Assembly: GCF_014779795.1 (NCBI RefSeq)
Contig: NZ_JACXZS010000004.1
Coordinates: forward strand, 186,001-250,000
Reading direction: 5' to 3'
DNA length: 64,000 nucleotides
Source: Microbacterium helvum
GTDB lineage: Bacteria > Actinomycetota > Actinomycetes > Actinomycetales > Microbacteriaceae
This document shows, one piece after another, positions 1-8,931 of this stretch. A model generated the notes under the pieces. It made no database searches and was not told the DNA's origin. It was given only the letters and a program-made list of their open reading frames with translations. Position 1 is the stretch's first letter; each line of letters begins with the position of its first letter. A program made the translations under genes and the position numbers.

Positions 1-788
1 GGGGTGATCAGCCGGCCGTCGTTCGTCACCAGCACGAGATTCATGCCGCCGAGCTCTTCGATGTAGCCGTCATCGAGGAAGAGCACCTGCTGGCAGCCCT
101 TCTCGTACGCCTCGGCCTGCGGCAGCAGGCTCGACGCGTAGTTGCCGCCGGTCTTCGCCGCACCGGTGCCGCCGTGCCCGGCGCGCGAGTAGCGGGTCGA
201 CAGCGCGATGTTCACCGGCTGCACGCCGCCGGTGAAATACGCGCCCGCGGGTGAGGCGATCAGGTAGTACGCGACCTTCTTGGCAGCGCGGACACCGAGG
301 AACGCCTCCTTGGCGAACATGAACGGACGCAGGTACAGGCTCGTCTCGGGAGCGGTCGGCACCCACGCGCCGTCCACCGCGATGAGCTCGCGCAGCGACT
401 CGAGGAAGTACTCCGCCGGCAGCTCCGGCAGGGCGAGTCGGCGTGCCGAGCGCTGCAGGCGGGCGGCATTGCGGTCGGGGCGGAAGGTCCAGATCGAGCC
501 GTCGGCGTGACGGTAGGCCTTCAGACCCTCGAAGATCTCCTGCGAGTAGTGCAGCACAGCGGCTGCCGGGTCGAGCGGGATGGGACCGTAGGGCTGCACG
601 CGCGGACGGTGCCAGCCGCCCTTCTCCGACCAGCAGATGTCGACCATGTGGTCGGTGAAGTGCTGACCGAAGCCGGGGTCGGCCAGGATCGCCTCGCGCT
701 CGGCGTCGGGTGTGGGCTCGGCGTCGGGGACGACGTTCCAGACGAGGCCCGAGGCCGAGGGCGCCTGAAGGTGGAGTTCGGTGGTCAT
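1..788 (-). CDS. ilvE: Branched-chain amino acid aminotransferase, 3' end cut by window edge
   Basis: This enzyme moves the amino group between glutamate and the keto acids of Leu, Ile and Val using PLP; it is the last step of branched-chain synthesis. 262 codons are visible and the C-terminus lies outside the window. The ATG at 788 follows GGAGG at a 7-nt gap. The motif [11 protein letters not shown] (residues 84-94) and the putative PLP lysine K212 in [14 protein letters not shown] fit class IV aminotransferases of the BCAT type. It starts 36 nt after the leuB stop on the same strand, so the two are probably co-transcribed. Confidence 0.93.
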   Translation of the reverse strand, partial: MTTELHLQAPSASGLVWNVVPDAEPTPDAEREAILADPGFGQHFTDHMVDICWSEKGGWHRPRVQPYGPIPLDPAAAVLHYSQEIFEGLKAYRHADGSIWTFRPDRNAARLQRSARRLALPELPAEYFLESLRELIAVDGAWVPTAPETSLYLRPFMFAKEAFLGVRAAKKVAYYLIASPAGAYFTGGVQPVNIALSTRYSRAGHGGTGAAKTGGNYASSLLPQAEAYEKGCQQVLFLDDGYIEELGGMNLVLVTNDGRLIT

Positions 789-824
789 GGGTGCATCCTC
801 CGTCGGTGCGGCGACGTATACAGG

Positions 825-1877
825 TTAAGCCGAGACGCGGGCGGCGATGGCGTCGCCGATCTCGGTCGTCGTTCGGGGTGCAGTGCCGCGGTTCGCGATG
901 TCGTCCTCGACGGCGGCGGTGACGCGCTGAGCCTCGTCGTGCAGCCCGAGGTGGTCGAGCAGCAGCGAGACCGAGAGGATCGCGGCCGTGGGATCGGCCT
1001 TCTGCTGGCCCGCGATGTCAGGCGCCGAACCGTGCACGGGCTCGAACATCGAGGGGAACGCGCCGTCGGGGTTGATGTTGCCCGAAGCGGCGAGGCCGAT
1101 GCCACCGGTGACGGCGCCGGCCAGGTCCGTGAGGATGTCGCCGAAGAGGTTGTCGGTGACGATCACATCGAAGCGGCCCGGGTTCGTGACCAGGAAGATG
1201 GTTGCCGCGTCGACGTGCAGATAGTCTACGGCGACGTCGGGGTGCTCCAGTGCCACCTCGTCGACCAGACGCTTCCAGATCCCGCCGGCATGGACGAGGA
1301 CGTTCGTCTTGTGCACGAGGGTGAGCTTCTTGCTGCGGCGCTCGGCGAGCTCGAACGCGTAGCGCACCACGCGCTCGACTCCGAACGCCGTGTTGACCGA
1401 TGTCTCGTTGGCGACCTCATGCGGCGTGCCGGTGCGGATCGATCCGCCGTTGCCGACGTACGGGCCCTCGGTGCCCTCGCGCACCACGACGAAGTCGATG
1501 TCGCCGGGTGCCGCAAGCGGTCCGGGCACGCCGGGGTACAGCTTCGAGGGTCGCAGGTTCACGTAGTGGTCGAGCTCGAACCGCAGCTTGAGCAGGAGCC
1601 CGCGCTCGATGTTCGCGTCCTTCAGTCGCGGGTCGCCGGGCACTCCCCCGACGGCGCCGAGCAGGATCGCGTCGTGTGAGCGGATCGCGTCGAGGTCGGT
1701 GTCGGTCAGCGTCTCGCCCGTCTCGAGGAAGCGCGCCGCCCCCAGCGAGAACCGCGTCCGCTCGAACCGGACGTCGCCGCCGGAGGTGGCGGCATCCAGC
1801 ACCTTCTCGGCTTCCGTGATGACCTCGGGACCGATGCCGTCACCCGGGATGACGGCAAGCTTCACGACACGCGACAT
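825..1877 (-). CDS. leuB: 3-isopropylmalate dehydrogenase
   Basis: This enzyme oxidises and decarboxylates 3-isopropylmalate with NAD+ in leucine synthesis. The protein has 350 aa, normal for actinobacterial LeuB. The N-terminus [15 protein letters not shown] and the later [14 protein letters not shown] segment are family signatures, and [20 protein letters not shown] is the conserved C-terminal substrate/cofactor region. The ATG at 1877 follows a TAGGAG that overlaps the stop codon of the exporter gene upstream, so translation is probably coupled to it. ilvE follows 36 nt downstream. Confidence 0.95.
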   Translation of the reverse strand: MSRVVKLAVIPGDGIGPEVITEAEKVLDAATSGGDVRFERTRFSLGAARFLETGETLTDTDLDAIRSHDAILLGAVGGVPGDPRLKDANIERGLLLKLRFELDHYVNLRPSKLYPGVPGPLAAPGDIDFVVVREGTEGPYVGNGGSIRTGTPHEVANETSVNTAFGVERVVRYAFELAERRSKKLTLVHKTNVLVHAGGIWKRLVDEVALEHPDVAVDYLHVDAATIFLVTNPGRFDVIVTDNLFGDILTDLAGAVTGGIGLAASGNINPDGAFPSMFEPVHGSAPDIAGQQKADPTAAILSVSLLLDHLGLHDEAQRVTAAVEDDIANRGTAPRTTTEIGDAIAARVSA

Positions 1878-1884
1878 GGTGCTC

Positions 1885-3426
1885 CTACGACTTCTGGCGG
1901 GACTCTCCCAGGGTAGTGGCCGCGATGACCCCCGCGATCACGACGAGCGCCGCTCCGATGAGCGCCGTCACGGTGACCCCGGCGTCGAACGCGCTCGCCG
2001 CCGCGTCGAACAGTGCGGTGCCCGTCGACCCGCCGATCGCCTCCGAAGCGTGCACGGCGCCTGCGAGGGTCTCTGAGGCGGCATCGGCCGCGGCATCCGG
2101 GACTCCGGCCGGGATCACGAGGTTGGTGCGGTACAGCGCGGTGAGGATGCCGCCGAGCACGGTCGTGCCGAGCACGGCGCCCAGCTCGTACGCGGTCTCG
2201 GAGACCGCGCTGGCGGCACCGGCCTTCGCCGGCGGAGCGCTGGCGAGCACGAGCTCGTTCGACACGGTCTCGGCGGCGCCGATGCCGATGCCGAGCGACA
2301 CGAACGCCGCCACGAGCGCCGCGATGCTGTCGGGCCCCGTCGCGAACGCGACGGTGACGTAGCCGGCGACCGAGAAGATCAGCGCCACCGGGATCACCGC
2401 ACGGGCAGGCCACTTCTTCGAAATCGGCACGACCGCCAGGCCCGACACGATCATCATCACAAGGCCAGGCACGAGCGCGAGACCGGCCTGCAGCGGCGTG
2501 AGCCCCACGATGAGCTGCAGGTGCTGCGCGACGAAGAACAGGAAGCCTACGAGCGCGATCACGCTCAGCAGGTTCACCAGCAGCGCGCCGGTGAACGTGC
2601 CGAGCCCGAACAGACGCATGTCGAGCATGGGACTCTGCGCCCGCAGCTGACGGCGCACGAACAGCACGCCGAATCCGAAGCCGACCAGCACCGGGAGCCA
2701 GGCGCTCACCCCGAAGCCGTGCGCGGCGAGCTCCTTGATGCCGTAGACGATCGGGATCATCGTCGCCATCGACAGCACGATGCTGAGCGGGTCGATCCGG
2801 CCGGGTCGCGGGTCGCGGCTCTCGGGCACGAGCAGCGGCGCGAGGATCAGCAGCGGGATGAGCACGGGCACCGACAGCAGGAACACCGAGCCCCACGAGA
2901 AGTGCTCGAGCAGCAGCCCGCCGACGATCGGGCCGAGCGCGGCGCCGGCCGAGAACATGGCGGCCCACACCGCGATCGCGAGACGCCGCTGGTCGCGGTC
3001 GGTGAAGATGCTGCGCAGCAGCGACAGCGTGGACGGCATCAGCATGGCTCCGAACACGCCCATGCCGGCGCGCGCCGCGATGAGCAGCGCCGCGGTGGGT
3101 GCGAACGCGGCGAGCACGGACACCGCCGCGAAGCCGGTCGCGCCGATGAGCAGCATCCGGCGGCGTCCGAACCGGTCGCCGAGCGTCCCCATCGTCACGA
3201 GCAGACCTGCGAGCACGAGCGGATAGGCATCGATGATCCACAGCTGCTGCGTGCTCGACGGCTCGAGGTCGAGTGCGATCTCGGGCAGCGCGAAGCTCAG
3301 CACCGTGTTGTCGACCGAGACGAGCAGCACCGGCAGCATGAGCACGATCAGCGCCGCCCAGCCGCGCCAGCCGACCTTCCGCCCCTGGGCGTCGGCGAGC
3401 GAGAGTTCCTGAGTGAGAGTCATCAT
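1885..3426 (-). CDS. MFS drug exporter, DHA2 (EmrB/QacA) type
   Basis: This is an inner-membrane proton antiporter, probably for toxic or cationic compounds. About 513 aa with some 14 hydrophobic segments, and [16 protein letters not shown] is the MFS loop 2-3 motif typical of the DHA2 family. Two adjacent ATG codons lie at 3426 and 3423. There is no Shine-Dalgarno sequence; a TATAGA box just upstream would place transcription start at the second ATG, so the message may be leaderless. The frame stays open further upstream but that part overlaps the divergent regulator and its operator. The gene is divergent from a TetR regulator (3490) with a shared palindrome, and is followed after 7 nt by leuB. 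The substrate is unknown. Confidence 0.85.
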   Translation of the reverse strand: MMTLTQELSLADAQGRKVGWRGWAALIVLMLPVLLVSVDNTVLSFALPEIALDLEPSSTQQLWIIDAYPLVLAGLLVTMGTLGDRFGRRRMLLIGATGFAAVSVLAAFAPTAALLIAARAGMGVFGAMLMPSTLSLLRSIFTDRDQRRLAIAVWAAMFSAGAALGPIVGGLLLEHFSWGSVFLLSVPVLIPLLILAPLLVPESRDPRPGRIDPLSIVLSMATMIPIVYGIKELAAHGFGVSAWLPVLVGFGFGVLFVRRQLRAQSPMLDMRLFGLGTFTGALLVNLLSVIALVGFLFFVAQHLQLIVGLTPLQAGLALVPGLVMMIVSGLAVVPISKKWPARAVIPVALIFSVAGYVTVAFATGPDSIAALVAAFVSLGIGIGAAETVSNELVLASAPPAKAGAASAVSETAYELGAVLGTTVLGGILTALYRTNLVIPAGVPDAAADAASETLAGAVHASEAIGGSTGTALFDAAASAFDAGVTVTALIGAALVVIAGVIAATTLGESRQKS

Positions 3427-3428
3427 TT

Positions 3429-3450
3429 CTATACCGTCCAGCCGGTATAG
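3429..3450. promoter_or_regulatory. TetR-type operator between exporter and its regulator
   Basis: A perfect inverted repeat has arms CTATACCG (3429-3436) and CGGTATAG (3443-3450) with a 6-nt spacer. It includes the likely -10 boxes for both directions (TATAGT for the regulator; TATAGA on the other strand for the exporter). A TetR dimer bound here would block both promoters. The repeat is seen directly; the assignment to the neighbouring TetR protein is inferred from position. Confidence 0.75.
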
Positions 3451-3489
3451 TAACAGGATGCCGCACCGCCTGTCGATACCATCGAGGCC

Positions 3490-4035
3490 ATGAGCCGCCC
3501 TCCCCTCGCCCGCGAGAAGGTGCTCGACGCCTTCGAGCGCATCCTCATCGAGGACGGCGAACGTGCGGCGACGATGGATGCCGCGGCCCGCGCCGCCGGC
3601 GTCTCGAAAGGCGGTCTGCTGTATCACTTCGGCACGAAGGAGGCCATGGAGGCAGCGCTCATCGCCCGTCTGTCGGATCTCGTCGACGCCGACCTCGCGG
3701 CGATCGCCGCAGCCCCCGAGGGCCCCGTCGCCTACTTCCTGCGGTCGTCGGTGATGGACGACGAGCCGCTCGATCGCGCGATCATCGCGGCATCACGGCT
3801 GGCGCAGTCCGGCAACGCCCCGGCGATCGCGGCCCTGCATGACATGCGCTCCCGCTGGGAGGACGCGCTGCGACCCCACACGCGCGATGCAGCGGCGCTC
3901 GACCTCGTCATGCTCGTGAGCGACGGGCTCTACTTCAACAACGCCCTGGGCGGCGACGCGCCGCTCACCGTCGTGCCGAACGGCGCGGCGCTCGACGCGC
4001 TCGTCGCCCTGGTCGAACGCACCGTGCGCGACTGA
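3490..4035 (+). CDS. TetR-family repressor
   Basis: 181-aa DNA-binding regulator. The N-terminal helix-turn-helix (about residues 25-48) reads TMDAAARAAGVSKGGLLYHF, followed by GTKEAMEAALIARL, the standard TetR join. The C-terminal half is the ligand/dimer domain and resembles the tetracyclin-repressor-like C domain that often accompanies YHFG-type TetR proteins. The ATG at 3490 has a weak GAGG two bases upstream. It is divergent from the DHA2 exporter across a perfect palindrome, so it most likely represses that exporter and itself. Confidence 0.88.
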   Translation: MSRPPLAREKVLDAFERILIEDGERAATMDAAARAAGVSKGGLLYHFGTKEAMEAALIARLSDLVDADLAAIAAAPEGPVAYFLRSSVMDDEPLDRAIIAASRLAQSGNAPAIAALHDMRSRWEDALRPHTRDAAALDLVMLVSDGLYFNNALGGDAPLTVVPNGAALDALVALVERTVRD

Positions 4036-4051
4036 TCCGATCCGATACGAC

Positions 4052-4098
4052 GGATGCCTCGTCCCTCGGCCTTGCGAAGGCGGAAGGACGAGGCATCC
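4052..4098. terminator. Bidirectional terminator between tetR and serA
   Basis: Perfect 13-bp inverted repeat (GGATGCCTCGTCC 4052-4064 and its complement 4086-4098) with a 21-nt loop. An outer pair TGATCCGA/TCGGATCA lies at 4033-4040 and 4101-4108. It lies between two convergent genes. The stem begins with the heptamer GGATGCC that is over-represented in this genome. Confidence 0.75.
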
Positions 4099-4105
4099 AC
4101 TCGGA

Positions 4106-5710
4106 TCAGGACTCGGTGATCTCGATCTGACGGAACAGGTCGGCGTCGATCGCCGCGCGGACCTCGTCGAGCAGACCATCCGGCACGGGAGAGTCGACCG
4201 TGAGCACGGACAGCGCCTGGCCGCCTGCGGCCTGACGCGCGATCTGCATGCCGGCGATGTTGATGCCCGCGTCGCCGAAGCGCTGACCGTAGACCGCGAC
4301 GATGCCGGGACGGTCGGTGTACAGCATGACGATGTGGTTCGTCTCGATCGGCAGCTCGATCGCGTAGCCGTTGATGGCGACCAGCTTCTCGACCTGCTTG
4401 GTGCCGGTGAGCGTGCCCGAGACCGACAGCTGCGAGCCGTCCGACAGCGCCCCGCTCAGCGTGATGACGTTGCGGTACTCGGGGCTGTCGTCGTCGACGA
4501 GCAGGCGCACGTCCACGCCTCGCTGCTCGGCCAGCAGCGGAGCGTTCACGTACGAGACCGTCTCACTGACGATGTTCGTGAAGACGCCCTTGAGCGCTGC
4601 GAGCTTGAGGACACTCACGTCGTAGGCCTGCAGTTCGCCGTGCACCTCGACGTCCAGGCTCGTCAGGGGCGAGTGCGCGAGCGCGGCGAAGATCTGGCCG
4701 AGCTTCTCGACCAGCGGGATGCCGGGCCGCACGTACGGGTCGATGACGCCGCCGGCGACGTTCACCGCGTCGGGCACGAGTTCGCCGCCGAGCGCGAGGC
4801 GCACCGACTTGGCGACCGAGACGCCCGCCTTCTCCTGCGCTTCTTCGGTGGAGGCGCCCAGGTGCGGGGTGACGACGACGTTCGGCAGGCTCAGCAGCGC
4901 CGCAGCGGTGCCGCCCTCGGCCGGCGGCTCCGAGGTGAAGACGTCGAGGCCTGCGCCGGCGATCTCGCCCGTCGTGAGCGCGGTGTGCAGCGCCGCCTCG
5001 TCGATGAGGCCGCCGCGCGCGACGTTCACGACATAGGCGGTCGGCTTCATGATCTTGAACTGCGCGGCGCCGATCATGCCCGTCGTCTCGGGCGTCTTGG
5101 GCATGTGGATCGTGACGAAGTCGCTCTGCTCGAGCAGCTCTTCGAGCGAGAGCAGCTGCACGCCGAGCTGCTGCGCCCGCGCGCTCGTGACGTACGGATC
5201 GTAGGCGACCACGCGCATGTCGAACGCCTGCAGGCGCGCCGCGATGAGGGCGCCGATGCGGCCGAGGCCGATGATGCCGACCGTCTTCTCGAACAGCTCG
5301 GTGCCGGTGTAGGAGCTGCGCTTCCATGCGCCGCCCGACAGCGACGCGTGCGCGGCGGGGATGCGGCGCGCGAGGCTCAGGATGTGGCCGACCGTGAGCT
5401 CGGCGGCCGAGATGATGTTCGACGTCGGAGCGTTGACGACCATGACGCCGGCGGTCGTCGCGGTCTTGATGTCGACGTTGTCGAGACCGACGCCGGCGCG
5501 GGCCACGACCTTCAGCACGGGGGCCGCGGCGATCGCCTCGGCGTCGATCTTCGTCGCCGAGCGGATCAGCACGGCGTTCGCCTCGGCGAGAGCCGACAGC
5601 AGCGCCGGCCGGTCGGTGCCGTCGACGTTGCGCACGTCGAAGTCCGGACCCAGGGCGTCGATCGTGGCGGGAGAGAGTTCTTCGGCGATCAGAACGACAG
5701 GCTTCGTCAC
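4106..5710 (-). CDS. serA: D-3-phosphoglycerate dehydrogenase
   Basis: This enzyme catalyses the first step of serine synthesis: 3-phosphoglycerate to 3-phosphohydroxypyruvate with NAD+. 534 aa, the long actinobacterial form. The N-terminal two-thirds is the D-2-hydroxyacid dehydrogenase fold (GIIGLGRIGALIAARL nucleotide-binding loop; NVARGGLIDEAAL). An intervening domain and a C-terminal ACT domain follow (VMLYTDRPGIVAVYGQRFGD), the usual site of serine feedback. I chose the GTG at 5710 because GAAGGA lies 5 nt before it; an upstream in-frame ATG lacks a ribosome site. Transcribed alone. Confidence 0.93.
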   Translation of the reverse strand: MTKPVVLIAEELSPATIDALGPDFDVRNVDGTDRPALLSALAEANAVLIRSATKIDAEAIAAAPVLKVVARAGVGLDNVDIKTATTAGVMVVNAPTSNIISAAELTVGHILSLARRIPAAHASLSGGAWKRSSYTGTELFEKTVGIIGLGRIGALIAARLQAFDMRVVAYDPYVTSARAQQLGVQLLSLEELLEQSDFVTIHMPKTPETTGMIGAAQFKIMKPTAYVVNVARGGLIDEAALHTALTTGEIAGAGLDVFTSEPPAEGGTAAALLSLPNVVVTPHLGASTEEAQEKAGVSVAKSVRLALGGELVPDAVNVAGGVIDPYVRPGIPLVEKLGQIFAALAHSPLTSLDVEVHGELQAYDVSVLKLAALKGVFTNIVSETVSYVNAPLLAEQRGVDVRLLVDDDSPEYRNVITLSGALSDGSQLSVSGTLTGTKQVEKLVAINGYAIELPIETNHIVMLYTDRPGIVAVYGQRFGDAGINIAGMQIARQAAGGQALSVLTVDSPVPDGLLDEVRAAIDADLFRQIEITES

Positions 5711-5858
5711 GGTGTTCCTTCGGTGACAGCGCGCGAGCACGCGGCATTGCTCGGATGGGATCGTTGCCGCGCCGCACGCCGTCGGGGGCGAGGCCTCACC
5801 GGCCAGCCTATCGCGGGTGTCTGTGCACCTCTGACCGTGTGACGGCCGTCAGCCCGCG

Positions 5859-6233
5859 TCAGCCGACGAGCGATGTGCTGTAACCCACCGTGTACGCGAT
5901 GACGTTCAGCCAGAACACTGCGACGAGAGCGAGCCCCGTGAGCATGATGAGCAGCAATTCGTGCGCCGGTCGCCGATATCCGAGTGCGAACGCGGCCGCC
6001 CAAACGAGCAGCGGAAACAGTGCCGCGAAGATCCACACGAACCAGCCGAGGAGATTCAGCGATACCCCAAGTCGACCGAAGTCCGCAAGAGTAAGCACCA
6101 GGTTGCCGATCGCGTTCCACACCGCGTACGCGTAGAAGAGGCCGATGAGGCCCGAGATCGTGGCCACGAGCCAGGTCGGCGCCGAACGACGCGCGGTCGC
6201 GGGCGTGACGGCATCCACGTGTTCGTCGGTCAT
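5859..6233 (-). CDS. Small membrane protein, unknown function
   Basis: 124 aa with three strong hydrophobic segments (about residues 22-45, 55-78 and 88-112) after a short polar N-terminus. No family was recognised. Its ATG overlaps the stop of the upstream gene in an ATGA pair, so the two membrane proteins are translated together and may act together. Downstream lies the serA promoter region (5711-5858), in which no other gene is visible. Confidence 0.75.
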   Translation of the reverse strand: MTDEHVDAVTPATARRSAPTWLVATISGLIGLFYAYAVWNAIGNLVLTLADFGRLGVSLNLLGWFVWIFAALFPLLVWAAAFALGYRRPAHELLLIMLTGLALVAVFWLNVIAYTVGYSTSLVG

Positions 6234-6745
6234 TGCCCCACCGCCCCGATCAGCACGAACGGCCACGGCACCAGCAGCACCACGCCCGCCGCGAGCCAGG
6301 CGAACCGCACCCACGCGCGCGACGCACGTGTGAGCAGGAACACCGTCGCGAACCACAGCACCGGCGCCAGCACGGCCAGCCACAGGCTCCCCTGGTACAT
6401 CGCGTCGGTGACGAGGAACGGGCGCCAGTCCTGCACGCGCAGTCCGCCGATGATCCAGCCGATCGCGAAGAGCGCGTACACCCCGCCGAGGATGCCGACG
6501 CCGATGAGCTCGCCGTTGCCCATGGGCCCCCGGCCTGCACGGGCGACCGCCGGCGCCGCTTCGGCACCGACCGTCTCGCTGCCCTTGCCGACGGCCGTGA
6601 AGCCCTCCGGAAGCTCGGGCGCCGTCGCGGGCTCGGAAGCCGGTTCGGTCTCGTCGGCCTCGACGTCGTGGGACGCGCCGACGTCGAGCGTGGGGTCGTC
6701 GTCGCCGTCCCAGGACAGGGCGTCGTCGTCGCGGCCGTTCGTCAC
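6230..6745 (-). CDS. Membrane protein with acidic N-terminal tail
   Basis: 171 aa. The first 85 residues are acidic and low in complexity (runs of D, E and A), probably disordered and cytoplasmic. Three hydrophobic segments follow (about 86-108, 120-140 and 147-168). Proteins of this layout are common as hypotheticals in Microbacteriaceae, sometimes misnamed as DNA polymerase tau-like because of the acidic tail. It is the first gene of a two-gene unit with the 124-aa membrane protein (ATGA overlap). Function is unknown. Confidence 0.75.
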   Translation of the reverse strand: MTNGRDDDALSWDGDDDPTLDVGASHDVEADETEPASEPATAPELPEGFTAVGKGSETVGAEAAPAVARAGRGPMGNGELIGVGILGGVYALFAIGWIIGGLRVQDWRPFLVTDAMYQGSLWLAVLAPVLWFATVFLLTRASRAWVRFAWLAAGVVLLVPWPFVLIGAVGQ

Positions 6746-6823
6746 CTCCCCAGCGTACTGCCGGGGGACGGATGGATGCCGCAGCCGGGCCGCGGGGAAC
6801 GCCCGGGGCCCGGCATCCCTTCG

Positions 6824-7666
6824 TCAGTCGAACAGCCGCACCATGAGACCGTGCCAGGTCTGCGGTCCGGCGATGCCGTCCGGAGGCGGGAAGAACACCT
6901 GCTGGAACGACCGGACGGCGGCGTCGGTCAGCGGTCCGAAGTCCCCGTCGACGACGAGGCCCCCGGGGAGCAGCGTCTGCAGAGCCCGGACGGCGTCGCC
7001 GTGGTCGCCCTGTCGCACGGTCACGATGAGGTGCGGCCAGTCGAGCTGCCCGAGCGTCGTGGACACCTCCACGGCACGCAGGGTCTGCTGGTAGGTGCGG
7101 ACCGCCTCGCCGCTGAGCGGGCCGAACACGCCGTCGGCGGCGATGGTCGCGCCGTGCGCGCGCAGCAGGTGCTGCGCCGCGAGGACGCGCCAGTTGGTGT
7201 CCTGCGTGGCTCCGACTTTGACGAGCGCCCACGGCTGCGGCCCGGGAGTGAAGGTGCTGAAGAACGACCAGGTCTCGCGACCCGCGACACCGTCCTGCGT
7301 GAGCCCCCACGACTCCTGGAAGAAGCGCACGTACTCGGCGGTGACGGGCCCGTACGAGCCGTCCACGACGAGGGGCGCATCGCCGGGCCACCTGACGAGC
7401 CCGAACTGCTGTACGGCGCGCACGGCGTCGCCCGACGACCCCTGCTGGACCGTCACCACCAGTCGCGGCCAGGTCACCGGCCCCACGACACCGTCGGCGG
7501 GGACGCCCTGCGCGGTCTGGAACGCCGTCACGGCGGCGGCGGTCAGCGGACCATAGTCCCCGTCCGCGGCGACGGCGTGGCCGTGCGCGCGCAGCAGGTA
7601 CTGGATCCCTGGCACGATGGGCGCGGTCGACCCGACGCCGATCGTGCTCCACGGTTCGATGTTCAT
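6824..7666 (-). CDS. Protein of four peptidoglycan-binding repeats
   Basis: 280 aa made of four PG_binding_1-like modules (roughly residues 10-70, 75-135, 150-210 and 215-280). Each carries a D-G-x-[FY]-G-P-L/V-T signature (ADGDYGPLTAAAV, VDGSYGPVTAEYV, ADGVFGPLSGEAV, VDGDFGPLTDAAV). In other proteins this fold binds cell-wall peptide stems or positions a hydrolase. No signal peptide or catalytic domain is visible, so export and role are unclear. It stands alone between a hairpin (around 6795-6822) and the CutC-like gene. Confidence 0.8.
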   Translation of the reverse strand: MNIEPWSTIGVGSTAPIVPGIQYLLRAHGHAVAADGDYGPLTAAAVTAFQTAQGVPADGVVGPVTWPRLVVTVQQGSSGDAVRAVQQFGLVRWPGDAPLVVDGSYGPVTAEYVRFFQESWGLTQDGVAGRETWSFFSTFTPGPQPWALVKVGATQDTNWRVLAAQHLLRAHGATIAADGVFGPLSGEAVRTYQQTLRAVEVSTTLGQLDWPHLIVTVRQGDHGDAVRALQTLLPGGLVVDGDFGPLTDAAVRSFQQVFFPPPDGIAGPQTWHGLMVRLFD

Positions 7667-7746
7667 GGCGGCTCCTCACGTCACCTTCTCGGCGGGAGCG
7701 AGCGCCCCTGAGTGCGGAGGCGCCGCGGCGTGCGCCTGATACCTCG

Positions 7747-8463
7747 TCAGCCCGCGGCGGCCACCGCGTCGGCGACCGTCGCCGCATCGGTGACGTCGTG
7801 GCCCGCCGATCCGCCGCCGGGGCCGGACGGGGCGTCGTGGCCGGCGCGGGAACGGGCCGAGAGGTGCACGGCGTCGACGCCGGCCGCGAACAGGGCCGCG
7901 ATGTCGGCGGGCTGCACGCCGCCGCCCGCCATCACCTCGACGTCGCCCGACCGTGCGGCGAACGCCGCGAGCATGTCAAGTCCGTCGATCGAGCGGGGGG
8001 CTCCGCCCGACGTCAGCACCCGGTCCACGCCCTCGGCGACGAGCGCGTCGAACACAGCCGACGGATCGGCGGACGCGTCGATCGCCCGGTGGAAGACGAG
8101 TGTCGCCGGGCCGGCGGCATCCCGCCACCGACGCAGCGTGTCGACGTCGAGTCCTCCGGACGCGTCGAGCGTGCCGACCACGACACCGCCCGCTCCGCGG
8201 TCGACGCACGCGCGGATGTCGGCGGACACGATCGCGACCTCGTCGGCGTCGTAGACGAAGCCGCCGCCGCGCGGGCGCACCAGCACGTTCACGGCCGCGG
8301 GATCGACGGCGGTCAGCACGGCTTCCAGCAGGCCGAGGGAGGGCGTCAGCCCACCCGCCTCGAGTGCCTGGCACAGCTCCAGGCGGGTCGCGCCGCCCGC
8401 CATCGCGATGCGGGCGCCTGCGGGGTCCTGGACGGCGATCTCGACGGGGTGGAGTGCAGACAT
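7747..8463 (-). CDS. cutC: CutC family protein
   Basis: 238 aa, one TIM-barrel domain. VEIAVQDPAGARIAMAGGA near the start and VLTSGGAPRSIDGL in the middle match CutC. VEVMAGGGVQPADI also matches. E. coli CutC was first linked to copper tolerance, but later work questions that, so the biochemical role is uncertain. No copper-related neighbour is present. It begins with ATG at 8463 and seems to be monocistronic. Confidence 0.88.
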   Translation of the reverse strand: MSALHPVEIAVQDPAGARIAMAGGATRLELCQALEAGGLTPSLGLLEAVLTAVDPAAVNVLVRPRGGGFVYDADEVAIVSADIRACVDRGAGGVVVGTLDASGGLDVDTLRRWRDAAGPATLVFHRAIDASADPSAVFDALVAEGVDRVLTSGGAPRSIDGLDMLAAFAARSGDVEVMAGGGVQPADIAALFAAGVDAVHLSARSRAGHDAPSGPGGGSAGHDVTDAATVADAVAAAG

Positions 8464-8554
8464 GCGGTGAAGCCTACCGGCCGGGACCGCGCGGCGGTCG
8501 TCCGTCGGCGGGCATGGCGAGGCCCGCCGCTCCCCGTGTGCGGCGGGCCTCGAA

Positions 8555-8758
8555 TCAGGCGTAGCGCGGGCGCTGCGGTGTCGCGAAGTGCTCCCGCAGC
8601 CAGAGTCCGATGCCGGTGTGCGCGGGTGCGCCGGGGCGCTCGGGCGTGAGCTGCGGGCCGCGGTCGGCGATGCTGCGCCGGATCTGTTGTTCTCGGATCA
8701 GGGCCGCCGTGCGCTCGCGGTGCAGTCGGTCGGCCAGGATCGGTGTGGTGGCGTCCAT
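8555..8758 (-). CDS. Small basic protein, unknown
   Basis: 67 aa, rich in Arg and His, predicted cytoplasmic, with no recognised domain. The ATG at 8758 is preceded by GAAGGAGAGGAAAGG, a strong ribosome site, which supports a real gene despite its size. It ends with GIGLWLREHFATPQRPRYA. A GC-rich hairpin follows around 8510-8555. Nothing in its surroundings suggests a role. Confidence 0.6.
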   Translation of the reverse strand: MDATTPILADRLHRERTAALIREQQIRRSIADRGPQLTPERPGAPAHTGIGLWLREHFATPQRPRYA

Positions 8759-8890
8759 GGCCTTTCCTCTCCTTCGGGGTTCGCCGGGTTCGGCGTTGTG
8801 CTTATTGGTGAGCGGGGACAGGCCCGCGCTGATACGTGCGGGTCGCCCGTCACCGGGTGGCACTCCCCCGGCCGTTCTCCGGACGCGCGA

Positions 8891-8920
8891 CGGCCCGGCC
8901 CCTTCACCAGGACCGGGCCG
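8891..8920 (-). terminator. Hairpin after the 5'-nucleotidase gene
   Basis: Stem CGGCCCGG (8891-8898) pairs with CCGGGCCG (8913-8920) across a 14-nt loop, 12 nt past the stop of the nucleotidase gene. It is GC-rich with no clear U-tract, as is usual for actinobacterial terminators. Confidence 0.55.
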
Positions 8921-8931
8921 CGCGAGCTGGA

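Noticed and set aside
507..1679. Long open frame antisense to leuB and ilvE
   Set aside because: High GC keeps antisense frames open; the product shows no domain and lies wholly over two conserved genes. The same applies to the long antisense frames over serA, otsA, the SDR gene and prfB.
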